DNA of 53,972 bases from positions 1-53,972 of the forward strand of contig JAJZIP010000003.1 in NCBI GenBank assembly GCA_021810525.1, read 5' to 3'. Below are positions 29,853 to 37,588 of the stretch, piece after piece; position 1 is the stretch's first letter; each line of letters opens with the position of its first letter. The position numbers were made by a program, and so were the translations under genes. Source of the DNA: Actinomycetes bacterium (lineage in GTDB: Bacteria > Actinomycetota > Acidimicrobiia > Acidimicrobiales > Acidimicrobiaceae). Below the pieces are notes generated by a model. That model was not told the origin of the DNA and did not search any database. It saw only the letters and a list, made by a program, of their open reading frames with translations.

Positions 29853-31188
29853 CTTGGAGATTATCGCCGAAAAGATAGTCAGTCAGGCAATGCCGGGCGA
29901 GGAGGTCGAAGCCTTCGTCGCTTGGGATGAGGAGACTTCAATCAGGATTTACAACGGCGCAATAGAGAATCTTTCCAAGTCGCAATCGAGCGGGGTTGGA
30001 ATTCGAATAGTCAGCAACCACCGACAGGGATTCGCCTGGGCGGGAACCCTCGACCCCTCCGCTGTCGAGTTCGCAATGGCGGAAGCAAGGGACAATGCCT
30101 CTTTTGCAACTGAAGATGAGTACCTCGGACTGGGCACCCCAGATGACGTAGCTCCAAAAGATCTCGACCTCTGGCGAGACGACCTTTCCTCACACTCAAC
30201 CGACGAAAAGGTCTCGCTGGCCCTGGAACTGGAATCCGCTGTCAAGAACTCCGACAAGCGAATCAAAAGCGTAGAGTCCGCCAACTACGGTGATGTGAGT
30301 TCGACGGCGACCGTTCTTACAAATACCGGCATGAAGGCCAGCTATCGACAGACCTTCAGCTTCATATCCGCCTACGCCATCGCCGTCGAGAATGACGAGA
30401 CTCAGACGGGCGGCGGGTATTCGGTTGGAAGGACCCTTTCCGAGCTGGATCTGGATAAGGCAGCGTCTGACGCTACGAGACGAGCTACCAGGCTGCTTGG
30501 AGCAAGCAAGCCACCTTCTGCAAGGATGACCGTTCTATTCGATCCACAGGTCACGACGACGCTGCTCGCAATCATCTCAGGGACACTCTCGGGAGAGGCG
30601 GTGATCAAAGGAAGGTCCCTATTTGCGGGCCGCTTGAACGAGCAGGTGGCTTCTGCAACGGTCTCGCTCGTAGACGATCCTACCAACCCTTTTGCATTTG
30701 GCGCTTCCGTTTTCGACGCGGAGGGCTACGCATCGCGCAGCAACAGCCTCATTGCCGACGGCGTTCTGCAAGGATTTCTCTACGACACCTATTCGGCGCG
30801 CCGGGCCGGTGTGAGTACGACGGCCTCTGCGGTGCGCGGCGGATTCAGTTCCACTCCTGGAGTCGGAGCTAGAGCCCTGTATCTCACGCCCGGCACCAAA
30901 AGCCAGCCAGAGCTCATCGAATCAATTGAAAACGGCGTACTTGTGCAGAACATAAGCGGCGTTCACTCAGGAGTCAACCCGATCTCCGGTGATTTCTCCG
31001 TTGGAGCAGAAGGACTTCTAATAAAATCAGGAAAGCTTGGCTCGCCGGTCAAGGAGTTCACCATCGCCTCGTCCTTGCAAAGGATGCTTCAGGAGGTGGT
31101 GGCGGTCGGAAACGACGTCGAATGGATCCCATCGGTTGCCGCAGGCGTCAGCCTGGTGGTCGAGGGGATATCGCTAAGTGGGATCTGA
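29845..31188 (+). CDS. tldE: TldE/PmbA, partner of TldD
   Basis: 447 residues. Non-catalytic homologue of TldD: it lacks the HExxxH motif and has the usual TldE features (IENLSKSQSSGVGIRIV near the N-terminus, SGVNPISGDFSVGAEGLLI near the C-terminus). It builds a heterodimer with TldD that encloses the catalytic chamber. Its ATG overlaps the tldD stop and has AGGAGG seven bases upstream. No ribosomally made peptide precursor is visible next to the pair, so general proteolysis is a plausible role here. Confidence 0.93.
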   Translation: MDDLEIIAEKIVSQAMPGEEVEAFVAWDEETSIRIYNGAIENLSKSQSSGVGIRIVSNHRQGFAWAGTLDPSAVEFAMAEARDNASFATEDEYLGLGTPDDVAPKDLDLWRDDLSSHSTDEKVSLALELESAVKNSDKRIKSVESANYGDVSSTATVLTNTGMKASYRQTFSFISAYAIAVENDETQTGGGYSVGRTLSELDLDKAASDATRRATRLLGASKPPSARMTVLFDPQVTTTLLAIISGTLSGEAVIKGRSLFAGRLNEQVASATVSLVDDPTNPFAFGASVFDAEGYASRSNSLIADGVLQGFLYDTYSARRAGVSTTASAVRGGFSSTPGVGARALYLTPGTKSQPELIESIENGVLVQNISGVHSGVNPISGDFSVGAEGLLIKSGKLGSPVKEFTIASSLQRMLQEVVAVGNDVEWIPSVAAGVSLVVEGISLSGI

Positions 31189-31888
31189 GCAAGGTTCGAA
31201 ATCCAGAGTCACTTTGTGGCAGTCTGACAAGCCGGAAATTATCCCGGGCATGGCGGTAGTCGACTGCCACACCCACAGCTATTTCTCTGGCGATTCAAAC
31301 ACCTCAATTGAGCAGTACTGTCAAGAGTTCGAGAAGTCCGAATTGACGCATGCGTTCATAACCGACCACCAAAGTATCTCCGCTTATCCTTTGCTTGCGG
31401 AGGCCTTAGGCCCGCGGATCATCTGCGGGCAGGAGCAACGGGTTGCCGAGGGTGAGATAATTGGGCTCTTTCTGAGCCAGAAGATCCCATCCGGGCTGAA
31501 GCTCGCCGATGCATCCAAAGCCATTAGGGACCAGGGAGGGATTGTATATCTCTGCCACCCTCTCGACGAACACCGCTTCTCAGTGGACTTCGGTGCTCTA
31601 ATGTCAGCTCTCGACAACGGATACCTGGACGCAATCGAACTCTACAATTCAAAATCTCCTGCAGTAAATTCTCATCTCGAAGAACTTGGCAGAGAATTTA
31701 GCGTTCCATTGCTTGGCGGGTCAGATTCCCACGTGGCAAGCGCGATTGGATCATCGGGGGCCATCATGCCTTGGTTTGACTCCCCGTCAAGCTTTTTGGA
31801 GGCTGTACGCAATGCAGTCCCATTCGGCTGCTACTGCGACCCACGTAAGTCCTGGCCTCTCCAGGTAGTCCCACCTACTTCCAGCTAG
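31178..31888 (+). CDS. PHP-domain phosphoesterase-like protein
   Basis: 236 residues (or about 212 if translation starts at ATG 31250). PHP metal-binding motifs: VDCHTHSYFSGDS (HxH motif 1), FITDHQSIS (TDH), ICGQEQR, YLCHPLDEHRF and LLGGSDSHVASAIGS. This is the trinuclear-metal set of PHP hydrolases, which act on phosphate esters such as histidinol phosphate or phosphorylated nucleotides. Small stand-alone members have unknown substrates. GTG 31178 overlaps the end of tldE by 11 bases and follows GAGGGG, suggesting co-transcription. Its stop overlaps the convergent FmdB/Ruc-like stop by four bases. Confidence 0.82.
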   Translation: MGSEQGSKSRVTLWQSDKPEIIPGMAVVDCHTHSYFSGDSNTSIEQYCQEFEKSELTHAFITDHQSISAYPLLAEALGPRIICGQEQRVAEGEIIGLFLSQKIPSGLKLADASKAIRDQGGIVYLCHPLDEHRFSVDFGALMSALDNGYLDAIELYNSKSPAVNSHLEELGREFSVPLLGGSDSHVASAIGSSGAIMPWFDSPSSFLEAVRNAVPFGCYCDPRKSWPLQVVPPTSS

Positions 31889-32082
31889 CTCTCCGAACTT
31901 GCCGCAGGTCGGGAATCGGTCTTATAAAATCCTGAGCCTTTGAACATGATCCCCACTGACCCAAAGACCTTCTTCAAGCTGCCCCCACAAACCTCACAGA
32001 TCGTGAGAGGCTCCTCTGAAAACGACTGAAAGACATCAAACCGTCTCTCGCAGCTCGTACACACATATTCGTAGGTCGGCAC
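31885..32082 (-). CDS. FmdB-family zinc ribbon, Ruc-like redox-regulated chaperone
   Basis: 65 residues with two CxxC pairs (CTSC at residues 8-11, CEVC at 29-32) that form a zinc ribbon, followed by FKGSGFYKTDSR. The pattern matches M. tuberculosis Rv0991c (Ruc), a chaperone activated by oxidation of these cysteines; this homologue has a much shorter Ser/Ala tail. The start is GTG 32082 with GGAGG six bases upstream. A perfect CIRCE operator lies 28 bases upstream, so HrcA repression and heat induction are expected. The galU and moeA genes next to it keep the mycobacterial gene order. Family sure; chaperone function by homology. Confidence 0.85.
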   Translation of the reverse strand: MPTYEYVCTSCERRFDVFQSFSEEPLTICEVCGGSLKKVFGSVGIMFKGSGFYKTDSRPAASSES

Positions 32083-32109
32083 CTACTTCCTCCACGTTCG
32101 TATGCTCTA

Positions 32110-32136
32110 TTAGCACTCAACTATCCTGAGTGCTAA
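32110..32136. promoter_or_regulatory. CIRCE operator (HrcA binding site)
   Basis: TTAGCACTC-N9-GAGTGCTAA, a perfect match to the consensus CIRCE inverted repeat. It lies 28 bases before the GTG of the Ruc-like gene and 191 bases before galU. CIRCE normally precedes groES/groEL or dnaK; no chaperonin gene is in this window, so the leftward zinc-ribbon gene is the target. Confidence 0.95.
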
Positions 32137-32327
32137 TAATACCATGCCTCCAACAATTACTTACTTTTTCCTGGTCAACGTGGTGCGCCAATGAAACCAT
32201 GGCGAATGCGGCAGCGATTGGAATACAATAATTCTCAAACCGCTGCGTGGCGCCCAGAGGATTGCCTGTAATGTTCTCCGGCACGAGAGACAACGATGAG
32301 CTGGTAGAGAGCGAGTAAGGAGTGCAC

Positions 32328-33305
32328 GTGCATCATTTGCCAAGAAAGGCCGTAGTACCAGCTGCAGGACTCGGCACTCGACTCTTGCCAGCGACCAAAG
32401 CTCAGCCCAAAGAGATGCTGCCCCTTGTCGATAGACCTGCAATTCAATACATAATCGAAGAGGCTGTGTCAGCAGGGCTGGACGACATACTTGTGATAAC
32501 CGGCAAATCAAAGTGGTCAATCGAAGATCATTTCGACAAGTCCTTTGAGCTCGAAAAACACCTCGAGTCGAGCGGCAAATTTGAAGAGTTGGAACTGGTC
32601 AAATCGATTTCAGACCTTGCCGAACTGCACTATGTGCGACAGGGCGAACCACTGGGACTCGGTCATGCCGTTTCCATGGCGAAGCAACACATTTCCGGCG
32701 AGCCCTTTGCAGTCCTGCTCGCTGACGACGTGATGGTAACGGGTCATCCACTGCTCACCGACATGCTGAAGCTCCATGAAGAGCAGCAATGCTCAATACT
32801 TGCACTCATGGAAGTTCCGAAACAGGACATCTCCCTCTATGGATGCGTGGCACACGAGCCAATTGACGAAACCGGCTCCGTTCGTGTGACGGGCATCGTA
32901 GAAAAGCCCGACCCCGATCAAGCACCTTCGAATCTTGCTGTGATTGGGCGATATGTGTTCACTCCCGAAATCTTCGACTGCCTTGACCAGACACCACCAG
33001 GGCGGAGCGGGGAGATCCAGTTGACTGATGCGATCTCTCTACTCATGATGGACCAGCCAGTGCTGGGTTACGTTATACGAGGTGGCCGGTTTGACGTTGG
33101 AACAAAGATTGATTATCTCAAGGCAATCGTGGAGCTCGCTCTGGTTAGAGAGGATCTGGGACCTGAGTTCCTATCCCTGTTGAAGGAGATAGTGAGCAGG
33201 TTTGATGACACGCCTCCGGCTCCCAACCGAAAGCGGCGCATAGGCAACGCCCTCAGCGAGATAGTTCACAGATTGGAGCGCAAACCAAGTCCCAAACATG
33301 ACTAA
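32328..33305 (+). CDS. galU: UTP-glucose-1-phosphate uridylyltransferase
   Basis: Makes UDP-glucose from UTP and glucose-1-phosphate for glycans, glycolipids and trehalose. 325 residues from GTG 32328, which has AAGGAG five bases upstream; the in-frame GTG at 32322 is too close to that site. Nucleotide-binding signature VVPAAGLGTRLLPATKAQPKEMLPL at the N-terminus, LLADDVMV with the metal Asp, GVVEKP-like GIVEKPDP, and RGGRFDVGTKIDYLKA near the end. Position between the Ruc-like gene and moeA is conserved in actinobacteria. Confidence 0.96.
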   Translation: MHHLPRKAVVPAAGLGTRLLPATKAQPKEMLPLVDRPAIQYIIEEAVSAGLDDILVITGKSKWSIEDHFDKSFELEKHLESSGKFEELELVKSISDLAELHYVRQGEPLGLGHAVSMAKQHISGEPFAVLLADDVMVTGHPLLTDMLKLHEEQQCSILALMEVPKQDISLYGCVAHEPIDETGSVRVTGIVEKPDPDQAPSNLAVIGRYVFTPEIFDCLDQTPPGRSGEIQLTDAISLLMMDQPVLGYVIRGGRFDVGTKIDYLKAIVELALVREDLGPEFLSLLKEIVSRFDDTPPAPNRKRRIGNALSEIVHRLERKPSPKHD

Positions 33306-33349
33306 ATATCCACGTACGACGGCTAGACAGGGTACTAGGAACCTAAAAC

Positions 33350-34570
33350 ATGATTGAATTACGACAGGCTCAAGAGACTGTGCTCAGCAGCATCAGTTCT
33401 CTGCCGATCACTTTCGTCCCATTGGCTGATTGCGACGGCCTGGTCACAGTGACTGAGATTTCATCCAGTGAATCGATACCTCCATTCGACAACACCGCCG
33501 TGGACGGCTTTGCACTCAACTATGGCTCGGTTGTCGCAGGAACGAAAGAGTTTGAGATTCTCGGTACCATCGCCGCCGGCGACGCAGGCGATATTCCCAT
33601 AACAGCGTCGACAGCTATGCGGATTATGACAGGCGCACCGATTCCACCGGGCGCCGACTGCGTTCTTATGGTGGAGGACTCTGTCGTTACAGAAAAAAAT
33701 GGCAAGAGTTACCTCTCCTTCTCCAAGAAACTATCTCAGTTCGAGAATGTCAGAGAGGCGGGCAGCGATATAAGAGAAGGTCAGATCCTCTTCCCACCTA
33801 ACACCCAACTTTTCGCTGGACATCTCGGAGTCCTTGCCAGTCTGGGCGTCCAGACAGTTAGCGTCTACCCCAGAGCTCGGGTAGGTATACTTTCGACCGG
33901 GAGCGAACTCACAAGCGATCCCGCACCTTTGCTGCGTGGCCAGATCCGAGACTCAAATCGGCCCACTCTATTCAGTCTTGTCAAAGAGATGGGCGCAACG
34001 CCTGTAGATCTCGGCACCATCCCCGATGATCAGGACAGTCTTCGAGAGGGCTTTCTTGAAGCCGCCTCCTCCTGCGACGCGGTACTTTCATCAGGTGGCG
34101 TAAGTGTTGGGGATTTTGACTACACCAAGCAAATCCTTGACGAGCTCTCAGAAGGCACTATGTCATGGATGCAAATTGCGATCAAGCCTGCCAAGCCATT
34201 CGCCTTTGGTCATATCGGCTCAACCCCCGTATTTGGCCTTCCCGGCAACCCCGTGTCCTCCGTAGTCTCATTCGAACTTCTCGCACGACCAGCCATTCGG
34301 AAGATGATGGGGCACGAGCAACTTTTCAGAACGCCGGTATTGGCGATTGCCGAGACCGATCTTCATAGGCGTCCCGACGGAAAAGTACACTTCTTGAGAG
34401 TTACGGCTCATCTCGAACTAGATGGAAGGGTCTACATTGAGCCACAGAGAGAACAGTCGAGCCACCTGCTCTACTCCATGGCCAACTCCAATGCCCTGGC
34501 CGTCGTTCCAGATGGTAATGGTTGCAAGGCAGGCGATCAGGTGGAGACCTTGGTCCTGCGCGAACTTTGA
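33350..34570 (+). CDS. moeA: MoeA molybdopterin molybdotransferase, possible Glp-type gephyrin-like protein
   Basis: 406 residues with all four MoeA domains. Signatures: PPFDNTAVDGFAL (about 45-57), RIMTGAPIPPGADCVLMVED, the MPT-binding GILSTGSEL, SGGVSVGDFDYTK and FGLPGNPVSSVVSFELLARP. MoeA inserts molybdate into adenylylated molybdopterin. In corynebacteria and mycobacteria the moeA copy next to galU (Glp) also binds FtsZ and the membrane receptor GlpR. Here a GlpR/SepX-like gene lies 1.8 kb downstream, but moaA and moaC lie between, so cofactor synthesis and a divisome role are both open. Confidence 0.93.
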   Translation: MIELRQAQETVLSSISSLPITFVPLADCDGLVTVTEISSSESIPPFDNTAVDGFALNYGSVVAGTKEFEILGTIAAGDAGDIPITASTAMRIMTGAPIPPGADCVLMVEDSVVTEKNGKSYLSFSKKLSQFENVREAGSDIREGQILFPPNTQLFAGHLGVLASLGVQTVSVYPRARVGILSTGSELTSDPAPLLRGQIRDSNRPTLFSLVKEMGATPVDLGTIPDDQDSLREGFLEAASSCDAVLSSGGVSVGDFDYTKQILDELSEGTMSWMQIAIKPAKPFAFGHIGSTPVFGLPGNPVSSVVSFELLARPAIRKMMGHEQLFRTPVLAIAETDLHRRPDGKVHFLRVTAHLELDGRVYIEPQREQSSHLLYSMANSNALAVVPDGNGCKAGDQVETLVLREL

Positions 34571-34644
34571 GATTTCTGTGATCACAAGCCCTTGCCTCCG
34601 CATGTTGCTGCAGCGCCTCTGATCTACCAAAGTAGGCTTTAATC

Positions 34645-35661
34645 GTGTCTTCGAAAAGCTTTGCTCCACTCATCGATCCATTTGAGAGACGGGTAAGAGA
34701 CTTACGGATTTCTGTTACCGATAGATGCAATTTCCGCTGCACCTATTGCATGCCAGAAGCCGGCCTAAAATGGCTGGACCGAAAGGATATCCTCTCTTTT
34801 GAAGAGATTGCTAGGCTGGCTCGCATATTCGTCGATAATTTCGACTTCGATGGAATTCGACTGACCGGCGGCGAACCAACGGTGCGCGCGGACCTCCCGG
34901 TGCTCATAGACAGGCTTTCAGGTCTGGTGGTGCCGTCTACCAATAAGCCGGTAGACCTCGCGATGACAACCAACGGATCCGCATTAAGGCTCATCGCAAA
35001 AGATCTGAAGCAAGCAGGGCTGAAGAGGCTGAATATCTCGATTGATTCCCTCGATGCCCAGATATTCGAATCGATGACCCGGCGAAATCATCTCGACAAA
35101 GTACTTGATGGGATAGATGCCGCTCTCGAAGCCGGCTTTCAACCTGTAAAGATCAATATCGTAATGATACGGGGAGTCAACGACCACGAAATCGTGGACT
35201 TCGCTAGGTTTGGACGAACAAAAGGGCTACAGCCTCGCTTCATCGAGTTCATGCCCCTCGACGCTGACGGTGCTTGGAGCATGAATAAAGTAGTTCCTGC
35301 GGACGAGATCGTAGACCGGATCAACGAGGTGTTCCCCCTAGAAGCTGTAGTCCACGGACCCGAACCAGCGCAGCGATTCGTTTACAAAGACGGTGCGGGA
35401 GAGATAGGTATCATTCCCTCTGTGACGAAGCCATTTTGCGGCAACTGCGACAGAGTTCGCCTCACCGCTGAGGGCAAATTCATGACCTGCTTATTTGCCA
35501 TCGACGACTTTGACCTGAGAAATATACTTCGATCAGGTGGAAGCGATCAGGAGATCATGGCACAAGTCCGCGCTGCAGTCGGCACCAAGTGGGCAGGCCA
35601 CAATATCGGCAACGTCAATTTCATCAGGCCGCCCAGATCGATGAGCCAAATTGGCGGATGA
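34645..35661 (+). CDS. moaA: GTP 3',8-cyclase MoaA
   Basis: Radical SAM enzyme for the first step of molybdenum cofactor synthesis. 338 residues. N-terminal [4Fe-4S] motif CNFRCTYCMP (CxxxCxxC, residues 28-35); SAM-binding LTGGEPTVR; C-terminal second cluster CGNCDRVRLTAEGKFMTC; and the C-terminal Gly-Gly tail (IGG) required for activity. The start is GTG 34645. Follows moeA by 74 bases. Confidence 0.96.
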   Translation: MSSKSFAPLIDPFERRVRDLRISVTDRCNFRCTYCMPEAGLKWLDRKDILSFEEIARLARIFVDNFDFDGIRLTGGEPTVRADLPVLIDRLSGLVVPSTNKPVDLAMTTNGSALRLIAKDLKQAGLKRLNISIDSLDAQIFESMTRRNHLDKVLDGIDAALEAGFQPVKINIVMIRGVNDHEIVDFARFGRTKGLQPRFIEFMPLDADGAWSMNKVVPADEIVDRINEVFPLEAVVHGPEPAQRFVYKDGAGEIGIIPSVTKPFCGNCDRVRLTAEGKFMTCLFAIDDFDLRNILRSGGSDQEIMAQVRAAVGTKWAGHNIGNVNFIRPPRSMSQIGG

Positions 35662-35734
35662 CGCCAAAACTTGCATTTCTCAGGAGTACTGAACTAAGAG
35701 ATTCAGCATAGAAGAAAGGCCTTGGATTCAAGCC

Positions 35735-36241
35735 ATGTCAGACCGTAGCCTAACCCATCTAGACCCACTCGGCCGTGCACGGATGGTCGACGTCACTCCC
35801 AAAGAACCTACGCACCGGAGGGCAACCGCGCGATGCAAAGTTTTCATGCTGCCTGAAACGACAGCAAAGGTTGCGAGCAACGCAATGACAAAAGGTGATG
35901 TATTGGGCGCCGCAAGAATTGCCGGAATTCAAGCTGCAAAGCGAACGCCAGAGCTGATCCCCCTCTGCCATCCACTCCTAGTGGGATCGGTGTACATCAA
36001 TTTCACTATTGGTGACGACTATGTTGAGATTGAGAGTCAGGTAGAGACTGTAGATCGTACGGGAGTTGAGATGGAGGCACTCACGGCGTGCTCAGTTGCA
36101 GCCCTCACGGTTTACGATATGTGCAAGTCAGCCGATAGAACAATGGTCGTCGGCGAGTTGGCACTCTGGGAAAAAGTCGGGGGCAAGTCAGGTATTTGGA
36201 AACGACCGGGAGCAGAGACCATGCCCGAGTTGAGCCTTTAG
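35735..36241 (+). CDS. moaC: Cyclic pyranopterin monophosphate synthase MoaC
   Basis: 168 residues, normal for the family. Converts the MoaA product to cyclic pyranopterin monophosphate. Conserved blocks: RMVDVTPKEPTHRRATARC near the N-terminus, AGIQAAKRTPELIPLCHPL in the middle, and TGVEMEALTACSVAALTVYDMCKSADR with the catalytic Lys region. With moeA and moaA it forms a rightward Moco cluster; moaD, moaE and mobA are not in the window. Confidence 0.96.
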   Translation: MSDRSLTHLDPLGRARMVDVTPKEPTHRRATARCKVFMLPETTAKVASNAMTKGDVLGAARIAGIQAAKRTPELIPLCHPLLVGSVYINFTIGDDYVEIESQVETVDRTGVEMEALTACSVAALTVYDMCKSADRTMVVGELALWEKVGGKSGIWKRPGAETMPELSL

Positions 36242-36372
36242 TTTTCCACAAATTCAGCAATCACCCACCACAAATAATCGTATGTAGTAAAAAATAGGCA
36301 AATGTCGAGCACGCGTGACGCCCGCTTGATATATTTGTAATTACACATATGTAGTTAAGGAATTGTTGATAA

Positions 36373-36867
36373 ATGCTCCTGGCGATTGTTGCATCAATGT
36401 GGGCTGCGGTAATCACCATTCCACTAATTGTGAGATGGCGCGATTCACGTCACGTTACATCAGTTGGAACCTTTTCCAGATCGCTTGGGGTTCTTGGCCA
36501 ACAATGTTCCACCTCCATGACCGCCATTCCTGGACGCCAAGCAGTTCGCAAATCCTCATGGACAATACTCACCAAGTTCGGTCGTGTGGAACCAGAAGTT
36601 GTATTGCAGGAGTTCTATGGCCTGGCTACGTCGCAACCGAGCAGAGTAGTTCATTACAAAACAAGGGTCTCTCGCCTCGCCCGCCAACAGATGATGAGAC
36701 GCCGCAAGAATATCCTTTTCAGCCTCTTCGGAAGCACCTTCTTTTTATTCGTGGTCAATCTCGTAATGGGATCTCGAATCGTCGAACTGCTTACTCTTTT
36801 GGCTTTTCTAGCACTGATCTGCTACATCGGGCTCCTGATTCAGTTCAAAAAGGCAGCCTTCAGTTAA
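36373..36867 (+). CDS. SepX/GlpR-like membrane protein (actinobacterial cell division)
   Basis: 164 residues. One N-terminal helix (about 2-20, MWAAVITIPLIVRW), a segment HVTSVGTFSRSLGVLGQ, a basic cytosolic linker with RLARQQMMRRRKN, then two C-terminal helices (about 112-131 and 135-157). This matches the layout of Streptomyces SepX and mycobacterial GlpR (Rv0996): an N-terminal WAA-x4-P helix, an FS-x3-L-x-x-L motif, a cytosolic loop, basic residues and two helices. The loop is much shorter here. GlpR recruits the gephyrin-like Glp/MoeA to the divisome. The start has AAGGA ten bases upstream. The family call is by pattern and synteny. Confidence 0.7.
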   Translation: MLLAIVASMWAAVITIPLIVRWRDSRHVTSVGTFSRSLGVLGQQCSTSMTAIPGRQAVRKSSWTILTKFGRVEPEVVLQEFYGLATSQPSRVVHYKTRVSRLARQQMMRRRKNILFSLFGSTFFLFVVNLVMGSRIVELLTLLAFLALICYIGLLIQFKKAAFS

Positions 36868-36926
36868 TCGTTCGAAAATTTAGGACTCCCATAACCCCCT
36901 CTCCGGGTAAAATCGAACTTTGCCTC

Positions 36927-36999
36927 GGGGGTGTAGCTCAGCTGGTAGAGCGCTACGTTCGCAACGTAGAAGTCGGCGGTTCGAGTCCGCTCACCTCCA
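36927..36999 (+). tRNA. tRNA-Ala (anticodon CGC)
   Basis: A 73-base cloverleaf: acceptor GGGGGTG pairs with CACCTCC, including the G3-U70 wobble pair that marks alanine tRNAs; D arm GCTC...GAGC; anticodon stem CTACG/CGTAG with loop TTCGCAA, giving anticodon CGC; T arm with TTCGAGT. Discriminator A at 36999, CCA end not encoded. A TAAAAT box at 36908-36913 is a likely -10 element. A GC-rich, apparently foreign segment begins about 230 bases downstream. Confidence 0.96.
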
Positions 37000-37221
37000 C
37001 CCTGTGTTTTGAATCTTCGTGCCTTTGGGTGCGAATGTCATGGGCGTTCATGCTGTTTCGTGGCATTTCCACGGGGTTGTCCACAGGGTTTATCGACCTG
37101 ATTATCGACTCCTGATCACCCTGCCCTATGCAGCCCTTTAGACGTCTGTCCATACGAATAATGGTGTAGATTCAAAGATGTCATCTATCCATGGTTGGCT
37201 CTTTTACTCACCTGATTATTT

Positions 37222-37586
37222 CTAGGCTGCATTGCTATCCATCCGGTCAGCTTTGAGCCGCGCCTGCTCGATGCGGGCTGTCGCCCTACACCAGAACCCG
37301 GCCTCCTCTCCCGTGGGCCTCAACCACCAGCGCCCGACCGCCGCGATCACGTTCCCGCCGACAGCCAGCCCAGCGAGCCTGCCGAACACCGCCACATCCC
37401 ATATCCTGGCCATTGTCACAATGCCCACCCGACGACGAAATCGCCTCTGTCGCAGCCATAGTACCAACGCACTATTGCCGTGATCGGCCCAAAAGCGTCC
37501 GTCGCCAGGCCGGAACCGAACAGGACGACCGGAAACCCTGCCCTGTCTGTGAGGTTCGTCGTCGAGGCGGGGTGTTGCGTCGGCAT
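37222..37586 (-). other. Two overlapping small GC-rich frames downstream of the permease, uncertain
   Basis: After the permease stop, ATG 37586 opens a 56-codon frame (to 37416) with no hydrophobic helix, and ATG 37467 opens an 81-codon frame (to 37222) with a possible membrane helix LAGLAVGGNVIAAV. Third-position G/C is high in the second frame, like in the island genes. Neither has a good ribosome binding site or known family. At most one is likely real. Confidence 0.3.
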
Positions 37587-37588
37587 TG

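Noticed and set aside
36363-37115. 250-codon plus-strand frame over the SepX-like gene and tRNA
   Set aside because: It runs through the tRNA-Ala gene in the wrong frame for the SepX-like protein, has no ribosome binding site and no domain.
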